A stretch of DNA of 64,000 nucleotides from Flavipsychrobacter stenotrophus (GTDB lineage Bacteria > Bacteroidota > Bacteroidia > Chitinophagales > Chitinophagaceae): positions 62,001 to 126,000 of the forward strand of contig NZ_PPSL01000005.1 in assembly GCF_002954265.1 (NCBI RefSeq), written 5' to 3'. This document shows, one piece after another, positions 1 to 8,535 of this stretch. The notes under the pieces were generated by a model. It was not told where the DNA came from, searched no databases, and saw only the letters and a program-made list of their open reading frames with translations. Position 1 is the stretch's first letter. Each line of letters opens with the position of its first letter. The translations under genes and the position numbers were made by a program.

Positions 1-2319
1 CAAGCGACTTGGACTTGTGAATGAGTTGGTTGTTGCAAAGTAAAAATCATTAGGGCTACTTGGATCCCATGCGCCATCTTCAGGACGAAGGAAGGTTGTA
101 ACACCTGCAGTATTACTCGCATTGTTCAATGCAGTACCTGTCATGTTGTGTACATCGCCCATATCCGTCAAAGTAAACGCAGTGTTTGGCGCAGGAACGC
201 TGCTACTTGTTTCTGAGAGAAGACCAGACACTGTAACACCAAACAACTTACCATTGTTCAAACCTGCTTTATCAATGTCAGTTCCGGCATTAGTTTTGTT
301 ACCAACATAAACATATACTTGTCCGGGCGTTGCATCATCCATACCTATTACCACAGTTGTGTCACTAGCTATAGCGCTGGCTACAGAATTCTCCCATGAG
401 AACTTGCCCAGATAAGGCAGTTCATAACTTTTACCTGCATCAGCACCAGTTGCAATATGACCAAACGCACGACCTTCATTGCCCGCTTCTTCGCCATTCA
501 TAAATATGCGCTGCTGAGTACCCTTACCCGTAGCCGCATTGTAGAAAGCGGTTACCGCTGGCAGGTCTCCGGAGCAGAACCTATTCAATGCCGCAGAGGT
601 AGATGGGAATGAAGAATTATAGGCTACATAACTTGAGGTAGCGGTATTCCACAAATTGATGTTCTGAATGAGATCGGCACCACTTACAACAGCTAATGTA
701 GACTTATTGATCACCCATTTAGAAACGAAAGAACCAATAGAACCGTGTGCACGCGCTACACCTGCTGTATTACCAAATTCATGGTTCATCAACAGGGTAA
801 ACGTACCATCATTATTATCGAACAAACCTGAACCATCAGGCGTACCGCACATCTTGTAACCACCTACCACATCGGTCGCAGTAAGTATGGATGTAAAGCG
901 TGCATCGGCTACTGTAGGAACAAGGTAAGGTGTTTGTGAAGAACTTGGCCCTGTAACACCTACAGACAACAGAATTGTTGAAGGCTGAAAATTAACCAGC
1001 TTATTCGCACCCTGCAGACTATATTTAACTACATGACTAAGGTTGGTAGTCGCCGTAGCAATGCCATTTTCAGGCAATGAAACCTGCCCGTAGTCATTGT
1101 CGTTAGCAACAGCTATTGTACTGTCATTAATGATTGACAGGCCTTCTGCCTTTTCCAGCAATGGATTCCAGCCGTTAGCAAGAAGGTCTATAAATAAAGT
1201 CTTCTTTACCGGGATGATACCGTTAGCCGCAAGTCCTGCAGAATCTAGGAGCGCCTCAAGTGTAAGACCGCCATATAAACCTGACGTAACTGTTGATGCA
1301 GTGCTGATATTGATCTTGTATATTCTTTTGATATCAGTAGTGCCCCTCAACGCTGCTTCCATTACCAGGAAGGTAGTATCGTTGATAGCAGCCATATCGC
1401 CAATCTTCCAATCTCTGAGGCGGATCTGGTTAGCACCTGACGCACCGATGATACCATCATTTAGATAAGCAAACATTCTCGTGGCATTAGTTGCCGGATC
1501 TATTTCCAGTACCCTGTGCACTCGTGAATTTTCACCTACTGTCTTTGTTGGATAAAGTATCGGGCTTTGAATGATCGCATAGATCTTTCCATTGGGCGCT
1601 ATAGAAATACCCTCAAAACCACGGTTGTTTTTTCTGTATTTATATACAGTATCTATTGCCACATCAATTGGCTGAGGACCTGCAAGAGCAGCATAAGGCG
1701 TAAACCTTTTCAACACAACACCATTAGGACTCATCTTCCAGATTGTAGGACCACCTTCCTCACATACCCAGAAGTTGCCATCCCTATCTACAACAATACC
1801 CTCCGCATCAATACCCCACACATCCTTTGCTGCGATCTTAGCAGCATAGTTGGTACAGTCCAACACAGTATCTGTTGACGCCTGCTCTGTTGCAGTACTA
1901 CCAAACCCTGTAGGATTAAGCAAACCGGTTGCGGTTGTGCCGTCGGGGCGCTTCATAGTTATGGTCTGCAAGATCTGCACAGAGTCTCCATTCACACGTA
2001 TCCTGTGTATCTTAGGTGCATAACCAGGGAACCCATAGATCTTATCATAGGTAGGTGTGCAGCCTGTTGGGTTGGCATTAGCCGCGTCTACATTTACGCC
2101 TCTGTCTGAACATACCCAAAACTCCCTTCCGTTTGTACCCGGTACTGCGAACATGCCTGAAAATCCGGCCTCCCTGAAATTAATTCCCTGGAAAGTACCA
2201 ATGGCAGATGAGTTATAATTCTTGTAATCCTGCGACAGTGTGACCTGCGCCATACCTTGTATTTGAGGTAGCGTAACTGCCCCGATACAAAGCAACAATT
2301 TAGTAAGGTGTTTTTTCAT
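1..2319 (-). CDS. Secreted esterase-like phytase / PhoX-like two-domain protein (3' truncated)
   Basis: The gene enters the window at its start codon near 2319 and runs off the left edge, so the C-terminus is missing. An alternative ATG lies six bases upstream. The N-terminus MKKHLTKLLLCIGAV... ending in MAQV looks like a Sec signal peptide. Residues of roughly 30-430 resemble the esterase-like phytase domain (motifs GFSGMFAVPGTNGREFWVCSDRG and DAEGIVVDRDGNFWVCEEGG, typical of beta-propeller phytase-like proteins). From about residue 460 a second region (NNDGTFTLLMNHEFG, FMNGEEAGNEGRAFGH, ENSVASAI, IGMDDATPGQVYVYVG) resembles the PhoX/DUF839 alkaline phosphatase propeller. Both halves suggest release of phosphate from organic esters outside the cytoplasm. 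Family identity is by memory of motifs; substrate is not known. No partner gene is adjacent. Confidence 0.75.
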   Translation of the reverse strand, partial: MKKHLTKLLLCIGAVTLPQIQGMAQVTLSQDYKNYNSSAIGTFQGINFREAGFSGMFAVPGTNGREFWVCSDRGVNVDAANANPTGCTPTYDKIYGFPGYAPKIHRIRVNGDSVQILQTITMKRPDGTTATGLLNPTGFGSTATEQASTDTVLDCTNYAAKIAAKDVWGIDAEGIVVDRDGNFWVCEEGGPTIWKMSPNGVVLKRFTPYAALAGPQPIDVAIDTVYKYRKNNRGFEGISIAPNGKIYAIIQSPILYPTKTVGENSRVHRVLEIDPATNATRMFAYLNDGIIGASGANQIRLRDWKIGDMAAINDTTFLVMEAALRGTTDIKRIYKINISTASTVTSGLYGGLTLEALLDSAGLAANGIIPVKKTLFIDLLANGWNPLLEKAEGLSIINDSTIAVANDNDYGQVSLPENGIATATTNLSHVVKYSLQGANKLVNFQPSTILLSVGVTGPSSSQTPYLVPTVADARFTSILTATDVVGGYKMCGTPDGSGLFDNNDGTFTLLMNHEFGNTAGVARAHGSIGSFVSKWVINKSTLAVVSGADLIQNINLWNTATSSYVAYNSSFPSTSAALNRFCSGDLPAVTAFYNAATGKGTQQRIFMNGEEAGNEGRAFGHIATGADAGKSYELPYLGKFSWENSVASAIASDTTVVIGMDDATPGQVYVYVGNKTNAGTDIDKAGLNNGKLFGVTVSGLLSETSSSVPAPNTAFTLTDMGDVHNMTGTALNNASNTAGVTTFLRPEDGAWDPSSPNDFYFATTNSFTSPSRL

Positions 2320-2522
2320 GATCATGCTGATTTGAGGACGAAAGTAGAGTCAGCATGTTACCGAAATGTTACAGCAGAGTGATGGAATTATCAAGACAAA
2401 ATGAAAGAAACTTCTAACCATTATTTTAAAATACGCACAACATTGATAATCAATTTCCAGGAAAGCGAAATCGCCAAAATGGGCAGCGGATTTAAAGGCA
2501 TGATCTTTAAGATAAGATAAAG

Positions 2523-2530
2523 TATATTTG
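2523..2530 (+). promoter_or_regulatory. Candidate -7 element TATATTTG
   Basis: TATATTTG matches the Bacteroidota -7 consensus TAnnTTTG. No clear TTTG is seen 19-20 bp upstream. If used, transcription would begin near 2537, which favours the ATG at 2561 over the in-frame TTG (2528) or ATG (2534) for the downstream channel gene. Confidence 0.4.
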
Positions 2531-2560
2531 AAGATGTCACCTCACAACTACTACAAACAC

Positions 2561-3538
2561 ATGATCAATAGGGCACTCAGGCAATATTTTATTTCCATTA
2601 GTATATTGCTTACTCTGCTTACAACAACAGGCGCAAACGCCCAGCAAGCACCACCAGACACCGTAAAAAGTGGCATTTACATTACCAGTATACACGACAT
2701 TAATTTTAAAGAGAAGGAATATAGTATTAGTCTGTGGCTATGGTTAAAATATAAAAACCGGAAATTCGACTTTCTACAAAACCTGGAAATACCACAGGCC
2801 AAAAGCGTCAACAAATCATTTTCCACCATTGACACTTCGGGTGAGGTTGTATACATTTTGATGAAGCTGCAGTGTGTTATGAAAGATAATTGGAAGATCA
2901 ACAATTTCCCATTCGACCGGCAGAAATTGAGATTTGCAATTGAGAATTCACAATTCGACTCAAGATCGCTCGTGTTCGTTCCGGACACTTTTGGCAAACA
3001 TTTCGATCCAAGATTCACACTTAACGGCTGGCGCATAGACAGTCTGAATATATCGGCTGGCACCAGGATCTATGAAACGGCCTTCGGCGATTCTTCAATA
3101 AAAATACCTCATACAGAATATAGTACGTACAAAATAAAGCTACAGGTAGACCGCGATGCAATGGGCCTGTTCTGGAAAATGTTCCTGGGTATGTATATCT
3201 CTTTCTTTATCGCCTTTATGTGCTTTTACATACATACCGATAGCATAGACTCCAGGTTCGGGCTGAGCGTGGGATCTCTATTCGCCGTTGTGGGTAATAA
3301 GTACATCATCGATTCTTCTTTACCCGAGTCTACATCCTTTACCCTGGTAGATACATTACATGGCATTACACTTGTAGCAATACTTATGATAATGGTGGCT
3401 ACATCTTATACCTTAAGATTGGTGAAGCTGGATAAAATATACCAGGCTAAAAAATTCGACCGTATGTGCTCCATTATCATGCTGGCAGTTTATATCCTGT
3501 TTAATGGCTACTTTATCTTTGTAGCCAGCAGGGCATAG
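2561..3538 (+). CDS. Pentameric ligand-gated ion channel (Cys-loop-like) homologue
   Basis: Start chosen at the ATG giving a clean signal peptide (MINRALRQYF..., cleavage after GANAQ); the reading frame extends to a TTG at 2528. The extracellular part is a beta-rich domain with the hallmark loop NWKINNFPFDRQ (FPFD.Q is the conserved Cys-loop sequence; the flanking cysteines are absent, as in other prokaryotic members). Four membrane segments follow: GLFWKMFLGMYISFFIAFMC (M1), FGLSVGSLFAVVGNKYII (M2), then SSLPESTSFTLVDTLHGI leading into M3, and M4 near the C-terminus. The LP motif after M2 matches the bacterial channel GLIC. It is probably a ligand- or proton-gated cation or anion channel of the inner membrane. 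Ligand unknown. The next gene follows after 42 bp and may be cotranscribed. Confidence 0.8.
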   Translation: MINRALRQYFISISILLTLLTTTGANAQQAPPDTVKSGIYITSIHDINFKEKEYSISLWLWLKYKNRKFDFLQNLEIPQAKSVNKSFSTIDTSGEVVYILMKLQCVMKDNWKINNFPFDRQKLRFAIENSQFDSRSLVFVPDTFGKHFDPRFTLNGWRIDSLNISAGTRIYETAFGDSSIKIPHTEYSTYKIKLQVDRDAMGLFWKMFLGMYISFFIAFMCFYIHTDSIDSRFGLSVGSLFAVVGNKYIIDSSLPESTSFTLVDTLHGITLVAILMIMVATSYTLRLVKLDKIYQAKKFDRMCSIIMLAVYILFNGYFIFVASRA

Positions 3539-3580
3539 CTGCAATAAATAAGCACACTTATAGCTTAGATCTACACGGTT

Positions 3581-4129
3581 ATGCACTCAAATTTATCGGG
3601 TGTTGCCGACAGGTTATCTTTATCCGAAACAATAATTATGAATGGATTTGGAATTGCCCTGTTTGTTGGATTGGTAATATTTCTGTTTCTAAAAAACAAA
3701 AAGAAACATGATCTGTCTCAGCAAAATGGTAATAGCGCAACGAATAGTGACACTACTATGGATGCTAGCGAAGAGGACCTGATGAGAATAATCAACAAAA
3801 CCGGCCGCTATTTTATGACACGCAAATATGACGACGCTATAAAGCTCATTAACGGCAATATAGAAAGGTACGAAGGCGAACAAAAAGCGCAGCTGCTCAA
3901 CCAGCGTGGTGGCCTGTTTTCAATAAAAGGGAATAATGAGCTGGCATACGATGATTTCAAACTGGCCTACGAACTTGACCCCAACGTCACTAACCTTAAT
4001 AATTTTGTTGAGGTACTTATAAAGCTTAAGAAATTTGACGAAGCACGTCCCGTGGCTGAGCAAGGACTCAAAAACCCCAACGTCAGAGGTGCTGAAAGAA
4101 AGATGCTGGAGGATGCGCTCAACGGATAG
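3581..4129 (+). CDS. Membrane-anchored TPR protein
   Basis: A 182-residue protein with one membrane segment (GFGIALFVGLVIFLFLK) followed by a polar linker and a helical region from about residue 65. The pattern YFMTRKYDDAIKLI, then LLNQRGGLFSIKGNNELAYDDFKLAYELDP, then FVEVLIKLKKFDEARPVAEQGL, fits two to three tetratricopeptide repeats. TPRs bind protein partners; the partner is not evident. An internal ATG at 3638 starts directly before the membrane segment and could be the true start. It lies 42 bp downstream of the ligand-gated channel gene on the same strand, so a shared transcript is possible, but I see nothing that proves a functional link. Confidence 0.65.
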   Translation: MHSNLSGVADRLSLSETIIMNGFGIALFVGLVIFLFLKNKKKHDLSQQNGNSATNSDTTMDASEEDLMRIINKTGRYFMTRKYDDAIKLINGNIERYEGEQKAQLLNQRGGLFSIKGNNELAYDDFKLAYELDPNVTNLNNFVEVLIKLKKFDEARPVAEQGLKNPNVRGAERKMLEDALNG

Positions 4130-4211
4130 TATTTTAAAATTAATGTGCTAAAGATGCGCCAATAAAATATACCATTGCACGCTGTGAATAGAAATGTCGC
4201 AACTTTGCACC

Positions 4212-5243
4212 ATGGAATTAGGTATCAGCACATTCGGGGAAATACCCATTGAACATATATCAGGCGGAGCCGTCAACTCGCAGAAACGCATCGACGAATT
4301 ACTGCAGGAAGCTAAACTTGCCGATGAAATTGGGATCGATGTATATGCCCTCGGTGAGCACCATAGGCCCGACTATGTAATATCGTCACCTGAAATGGTT
4401 CTCGCCGCGGCAGCAGCTATTACCAAACGAATAAAACTAACCAGTGCGGTTACGGTACTCAGCTCGGCCGACCCTGTACGGGTTTACCAGAATTTTGCAA
4501 CGCTTGATCTCATATCCAAAGGCCGCGCAGAGATCATGGCAGGCAGGGGCTCTTTTATAGAGTCTTTTCCGTTGTTCGGTTACGACCTTGATGACTATGA
4601 TGAATTATTCACTGAAAAATTGGAGCTCTTATTAAATATCAACGCCAATGAGGTCGTTTCATCAAAAGGAAATCATAGAGCATCTATTGGTGGCCGTGGT
4701 GTGTATCCCAGGCCCTACCAACAACAATTACCTATCTGGCTGGCTGTAGGCGGCACACCACAATCGGTAGTCCGTGCAGGAACTTTAAATATACCGCTTA
4801 CCATTGCCATTCTCGGCGGGCAACCTGTACAATACGTGCAGCTTACAGATCTATACCGAAAAGCCGCAGCAAAGGCGGGGCATGATGCTGATCATCTGCA
4901 ACTGGCCATCAACCAGCATATGTATATTGCCGATGACTCTCAGCAAGCCGCTGATGAATTCTGGCCGATTTATAGCGGCGTAATGAACAGGGTGGGTAAG
5001 GAACGCGGATGGTCGCCTATGAGCCGTGAGCAATTTGAATACCTGCGTATGCCGGGTGGACCACTGCTTGTTGGCACCGCACAAGAAGTAGCCGACAAGA
5101 TAATTGCAGAACATAAATTGTTTAATAATACCCGCTTCCTTGCACAGACCATATCAGGCGATATAGCTCACGAAAAACTGTTGCACTCAATTGAGCTGTT
5201 TGGCACCAAGGTAGCGCCAATGGTGAGGGCAGCAATTAAATAG
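4212..5243 (+). CDS. LLM-class (luciferase-like) flavin-dependent oxidoreductase
   Basis: Start taken at the ATG giving MELGISTFGEIP; the frame extends 18 bp further to another ATG. The protein has the TIM-barrel layout of bacterial luciferase-like monooxygenases: an N-terminal strand, EIGIDVYALGEHHRPDYVISSPE (the conserved GEHH segment), AITKRIKLTSAVTVLSSADPVRVYQNFATLDLISKGR (flavin/F420-binding region typical of the family), GRGSFIESFPLFG, and GVYPRPYQQQLPIWLAVGGTPQSVVRAG. It most likely uses reduced FMN to oxidise a small organic substrate in the cytoplasm. The family is common and the substrate cannot be deduced. It is monocistronic, followed by a strong terminator. Confidence 0.85.
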   Translation: MELGISTFGEIPIEHISGGAVNSQKRIDELLQEAKLADEIGIDVYALGEHHRPDYVISSPEMVLAAAAAITKRIKLTSAVTVLSSADPVRVYQNFATLDLISKGRAEIMAGRGSFIESFPLFGYDLDDYDELFTEKLELLLNINANEVVSSKGNHRASIGGRGVYPRPYQQQLPIWLAVGGTPQSVVRAGTLNIPLTIAILGGQPVQYVQLTDLYRKAAAKAGHDADHLQLAINQHMYIADDSQQAADEFWPIYSGVMNRVGKERGWSPMSREQFEYLRMPGGPLLVGTAQEVADKIIAEHKLFNNTRFLAQTISGDIAHEKLLHSIELFGTKVAPMVRAAIK

Positions 5244-5265
5244 CTTAGTCGCAATACTCAAATAG

Positions 5266-5303
5266 AAAAAGGTTCGCCTCATCTACTGGAGCGAACCTTT
5301 TTT
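5266..5303. terminator. Bidirectional Rho-independent terminator
   Basis: Stem AAAAAGGTTCGC / GCGAACCTTTTT around a 13-nt loop, with A-run on one side and T-run on the other. It lies between the convergent oxidoreductase and glycine-zipper lipoprotein genes and can serve both. Confidence 0.85.
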
Positions 5304-5321
5304 CTATTAAATATGATTGTG

Positions 5322-5852
5322 CTATTTGTTCTCTGCTTCCTTCTTGTCTTTTTGCTTCTTATCGATAATAGCACCTACACCTACACCCGCACCGGCACCA
5401 AGTATACCGCCAATTATTGCGCCTTCTCCTTTCTTTTTATCTACCATAGCACCGGTTATTGCACCCGCACCGGCACCAATTATAGCACCCTTCGTCTTGG
5501 CATTCCAACCTTTCTTTTGCTTAGTTGTAGTAGTTGTGGTTGTAGTCGCCGTTGAATTGCCACCACCAGAGGATGAACCCGCCGAAGAAGATCCGCTGTT
5601 ACCCGATGAATGGTGAGCCTTGCGAGGAGCTGCTGCTGTAGTGCTGCCTCTCATCTCGACACTATTGGGATCCACTGACTGTGCCTGTTGTAATTGTATT
5701 GCCTGATTAATAGAGTCAGCCATTTGTTTCTTCGCCATTTCCATTTTCATCGAGTCAATTGTTGCCTGTTGACGAGCCTGCTCTTCTGCCTTATTGTTAC
5801 TGCAAGATGCCATTGCTGACGCGATCATTGCTACTATTATTATCCTTTTCAT
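5322..5852 (-). CDS. Glycine-zipper lipoprotein
   Basis: A 176-residue protein with a lipoprotein signal (MKRIIIVAMIASAMAS|C). A charged helix rich in Glu/Gln/Lys (about residues 20-60) is followed by a Ser/Gly-rich linker, a run of eight threonines, and a C-terminal pair of glycine-zipper segments (GAIIGAGAGAITGAMVDKKKGEGAIIG and ILGAGAGVGVGAIIDKK). Glycine-zipper domains of this YMGG-like type sit in or at the outer membrane in many Gram-negatives. Function is not known; a structural or stress-related envelope role is an inference. The threonine run is encoded by ACN-type codons seen as a GTTGTAGTAGTT-like tract on the plus strand, which may be length-variable. Confidence 0.7.
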   Translation of the reverse strand: MKRIIIVAMIASAMASCSNNKAEEQARQQATIDSMKMEMAKKQMADSINQAIQLQQAQSVDPNSVEMRGSTTAAAPRKAHHSSGNSGSSSAGSSSGGGNSTATTTTTTTTKQKKGWNAKTKGAIIGAGAGAITGAMVDKKKGEGAIIGGILGAGAGVGVGAIIDKKQKDKKEAENK

Positions 5853-5920
5853 ATCTGTGTATTTATGTTCTCATATAACTTATAGTATAACCGTGCCACC
5901 AGACATATCAATAGTTAAAA

Positions 5921-5950
5921 GGCGGGGGTAACTGACATAGTTCCCCCGCC
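5921..5950 (-). terminator. Terminator of the catalase gene
   Basis: GGCGGGGG pairs with CCCCCGCC, and AACT with AGTT inside it, one-base bulge, 5-nt loop. On the minus strand the hairpin is followed by TTTTAACT, directly downstream of the catalase stop codon. Confidence 0.8.
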
Positions 5951-5970
5951 GTAATAAGACAATATCGACC

Positions 5971-8109
5971 TTATGCAGGAACTTTAGAAGATGGTTCACG
6001 CTCCCAGGACCTATGCATAGATACTGCATTAACAAAGTGGTGTATGTTCCCATCTATAATGATCCCGCCTTCTGCTTCATCTTGCCCAGTACCTACATAG
6101 GTGGCGTCAAGCAATAGTCCGCCATCTTTATCTGCTCCTATTGCTTTGCAATGCCTGTAAGCCTGGTTTATGAAATGAATAGCATCCGGCTCATTCACCA
6201 GAGCATTGATACTCTTTTGTCCGCCGGGAATGTATACGGCATCAAATAAAACCGATGATGTGTTGAATAGTGCTTTATTCACCATTATATCATTTCCTTT
6301 GTCTCCCTTTATTTGCCCCATACGCGGCGCTACTATCATTCCACTGGCACCATCTGCTGTCAGCTTAGTTACTATAGCTTTTATCGAAGCTTCGTTAACA
6401 CCATCGGCAGCAAGAATAGCTACCTTACGAGATTTTATGCCTTTCACAGAATTGGCCATACTCAAGGCCGCAGAACTCTTAAGTGCCGGATCAACTTTAA
6501 CAGGCTGATAATCAGCTACTTTGCCATCAGCCGGTATGCTATGATTGATGGGTTGATTCGGCTTCTTCGGCACCTGCATACCCAACTTGTCCGCAACACG
6601 CTGTGCGAGTGTTTTGTCTACCATAGAAAGAATACCCAGCATACGTTCCCGGATAGCTGGGATCGTTACATTACTCAACTCAAAACGCAAGGCATCGATG
6701 ATATGGTTTTGCTCAGGCGCACTCTGACTATTAAAGAACAGTGTTGCCTGACTGAAATGATCAAAGAAACTCTTGCTTCGACCGCGTATTTTCTTAGCAT
6801 CAATTCGCTCCATGTGGCTGGTAAAGCCACCGTCGGCAGCCTTGGCCTGGTATGGGCATCCGCCGCCAATCGTGTTAGGGTGGTAACTGGTGACATCTTT
6901 ATTGATCTGCTGGCGCATGTGACCATCGCGCTGATTATTATGAACTGTATTCAGAGAACGGTTAATGGGTATCTCATGAAAGTTGGGGCTGCCCAGGCGC
7001 GACAGCTGCGTGTCGGTATAAGAGAACAACCTGCCTTGCAGCAATGGGTCATTAGTAAAATCTATGCCCGGCACCAGATGACCAGGATGGAATGCCACCT
7101 GCTCTGTTTCTGCAAAGAAGTTATCGGGGTTCCTGTTCAAGGTCATTTTTCCTATGCGCATTACCGGCACCAGTTCTTCAGGCACCAGCTTGGTTGGATC
7201 CAAGAGGTCGAAGTCAAATTTATGTTCATCTGCCTCAGGTATTATCTGCACACCAAATTCCCATTCAGGAAATGCACCTGCCTCAATGGCATCCCAAAGA
7301 TCACGACGATGAAAATCAGCGTCCTTACCCGATATCTGTTGTGCTTCATCCCACGCCACGGAATGAACGCCCAATAATGGCTTCCAGTGAAACTTTACGA
7401 AAAACGATTCATTCTTATCATTGATAAATCGGAAAGTATGTACCCCAAATCCTTCCATCATACGGAAGCTGCGCGGCAATGCCCTATCACTCATTGCCCA
7501 CATGATCATATGCGTTGCTTCCGGCATCAGCGATATAAAATCCCAGAAGGTATCATGTGCACTTGCTGCCTGTGGTATCTCATTATGCGGTTCAGGTTTT
7601 ACCGCGTGAATCAGGTCGGGAAATTTCATGGCATCCTGTATAAAGAAGACCGGGATATTGTTACCTACGAGGTCATAATTACCTTCCTCTGTATAAAATT
7701 TAACAGCGAAACCTCTTACATCCCTCGCCAGATCGGTAGAACCACGTGACCCTGCCACTGTAGAAAAGCGAACGAAGACCGGTGTTTGCCTTGATGTATC
7801 ATTCAGAAATTTGGCTTTGGTATACTTTCCCATTGGCTGGTACAGCTCAAATATGCCATGAGCTGCAGCTCCCCTTGCATGTACAATACGCTCAGGAATG
7901 CGCTCATGGTCAAAATGGGTAATTTTCTCACGTAAAATAAAATCCTCGAGTAATGTGGCCCCACGTTCACCGGCCTTCAATGAATTCTGATCGTCGTTGA
8001 TCAACAAACCCTGGTCGGTGGTCATCAACTCATTCAACCCGCTTTCAGTATTTTGAACAAGGTCATTGATTTTTCCGCTCTGTTTTGGAGCAGGTACTTT
8101 TTTTGCCAT
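5971..8109 (-). CDS. katE: Large-subunit (clade 2, HPII-like) catalase
   Basis: About 712 residues from MAKKVPAPKQ; the frame has an ATG 21 bp further upstream. It decomposes hydrogen peroxide to water and oxygen. Catalytic His lies in RIVHARGAAAHG (about residue 77), the distal Asn in DLVGNNIPVFF (about 150) and the proximal haem Tyr in RLFSYTDTQLSRLG (about 364). The N-terminal extension and a C-terminal domain from about residue 565 (SRKVAILAADGVNEASI..., ending near HRSWEREP) with a glutamine-amidotransferase/DJ-1-like fold identify the large-subunit class rather than the 500-residue small catalases. Divergent from the DUF2158-LOG operon with a 207-bp gap. Probably a stationary-phase or oxidative-stress gene; no regulator site was recognised. 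Confidence 0.95.
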   Translation of the reverse strand: MAKKVPAPKQSGKINDLVQNTESGLNELMTTDQGLLINDDQNSLKAGERGATLLEDFILREKITHFDHERIPERIVHARGAAAHGIFELYQPMGKYTKAKFLNDTSRQTPVFVRFSTVAGSRGSTDLARDVRGFAVKFYTEEGNYDLVGNNIPVFFIQDAMKFPDLIHAVKPEPHNEIPQAASAHDTFWDFISLMPEATHMIMWAMSDRALPRSFRMMEGFGVHTFRFINDKNESFFVKFHWKPLLGVHSVAWDEAQQISGKDADFHRRDLWDAIEAGAFPEWEFGVQIIPEADEHKFDFDLLDPTKLVPEELVPVMRIGKMTLNRNPDNFFAETEQVAFHPGHLVPGIDFTNDPLLQGRLFSYTDTQLSRLGSPNFHEIPINRSLNTVHNNQRDGHMRQQINKDVTSYHPNTIGGGCPYQAKAADGGFTSHMERIDAKKIRGRSKSFFDHFSQATLFFNSQSAPEQNHIIDALRFELSNVTIPAIRERMLGILSMVDKTLAQRVADKLGMQVPKKPNQPINHSIPADGKVADYQPVKVDPALKSSAALSMANSVKGIKSRKVAILAADGVNEASIKAIVTKLTADGASGMIVAPRMGQIKGDKGNDIMVNKALFNTSSVLFDAVYIPGGQKSINALVNEPDAIHFINQAYRHCKAIGADKDGGLLLDATYVGTGQDEAEGGIIIDGNIHHFVNAVSMHRSWEREPSSKVPA

Positions 8110-8316
8110 GACATACAAGATTTTACCCATTCAGCAGCTGAACAGGGACTTAGCTCTATAATAAAGTCATGCCACTGCACAGCTTCCGATAGCAGTCATA
8201 AGGAGATTTACAGAATGATAATGTGCCCATGCAAAAGGTGACCAAATTCATTTATTCTCTTGACCGCAATTAGTTCACCACGCCGCAAAAAGATTGACTT
8301 TTAGCAAAAAAGAACC

Positions 8317-8535
8317 ATGGAACTTTTATTTGCAACCGGCGACAGGGTCCGTCTAATTTCCGGAGGGCCTGAGATGACCATAAGAGGGCTGCACTTTGAT
8401 GTACTCGCCAACGAGTACAGAGATGACATGTATGACTGTATCTGGTTCGACAAGAACAGTCATGGCAAAGAGGAAGTGCATTATTGCCCATTCTATGATC
8501 ATGAGTTGGTAAAAACAAAGCCGGAATCTAAATGA
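8317..8535 (+). CDS. DUF2158 (YodC-like) small protein
   Basis: A 72-residue protein: MELLFATGDRVRLISGGPEM, then TIRGLHF, CIWFD and HYCPFYDHELV. The opening F.xGD.VrL.SGGP.MT and the central W-F motif are the signature of DUF2158/YodC small beta proteins, whose function is unknown. Its stop codon overlaps the start of the next gene by 4 bp (ATGA), so the two are translationally coupled. Confidence 0.75.
   Translation: MELLFATGDRVRLISGGPEMTIRGLHFDVLANEYRDDMYDCIWFDKNSHGKEEVHYCPFYDHELVKTKPESK

Noticed and set aside
122-1878. Several plus-strand frames of 60-123 codons
   Set aside because: All lie opposite the phytase/PhoX-like gene that runs off the left edge on the minus strand.
4200-4207. 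CAACTTTG as a -7 element for the luciferase-like gene
   Set aside because: It would place the transcription start inside the ATG at 4212, and lacks the TA of the consensus.
6313-7377. 354-codon plus-strand frame
   Set aside because: Antisense to the catalase gene; the long frame comes from codon bias of the real gene.
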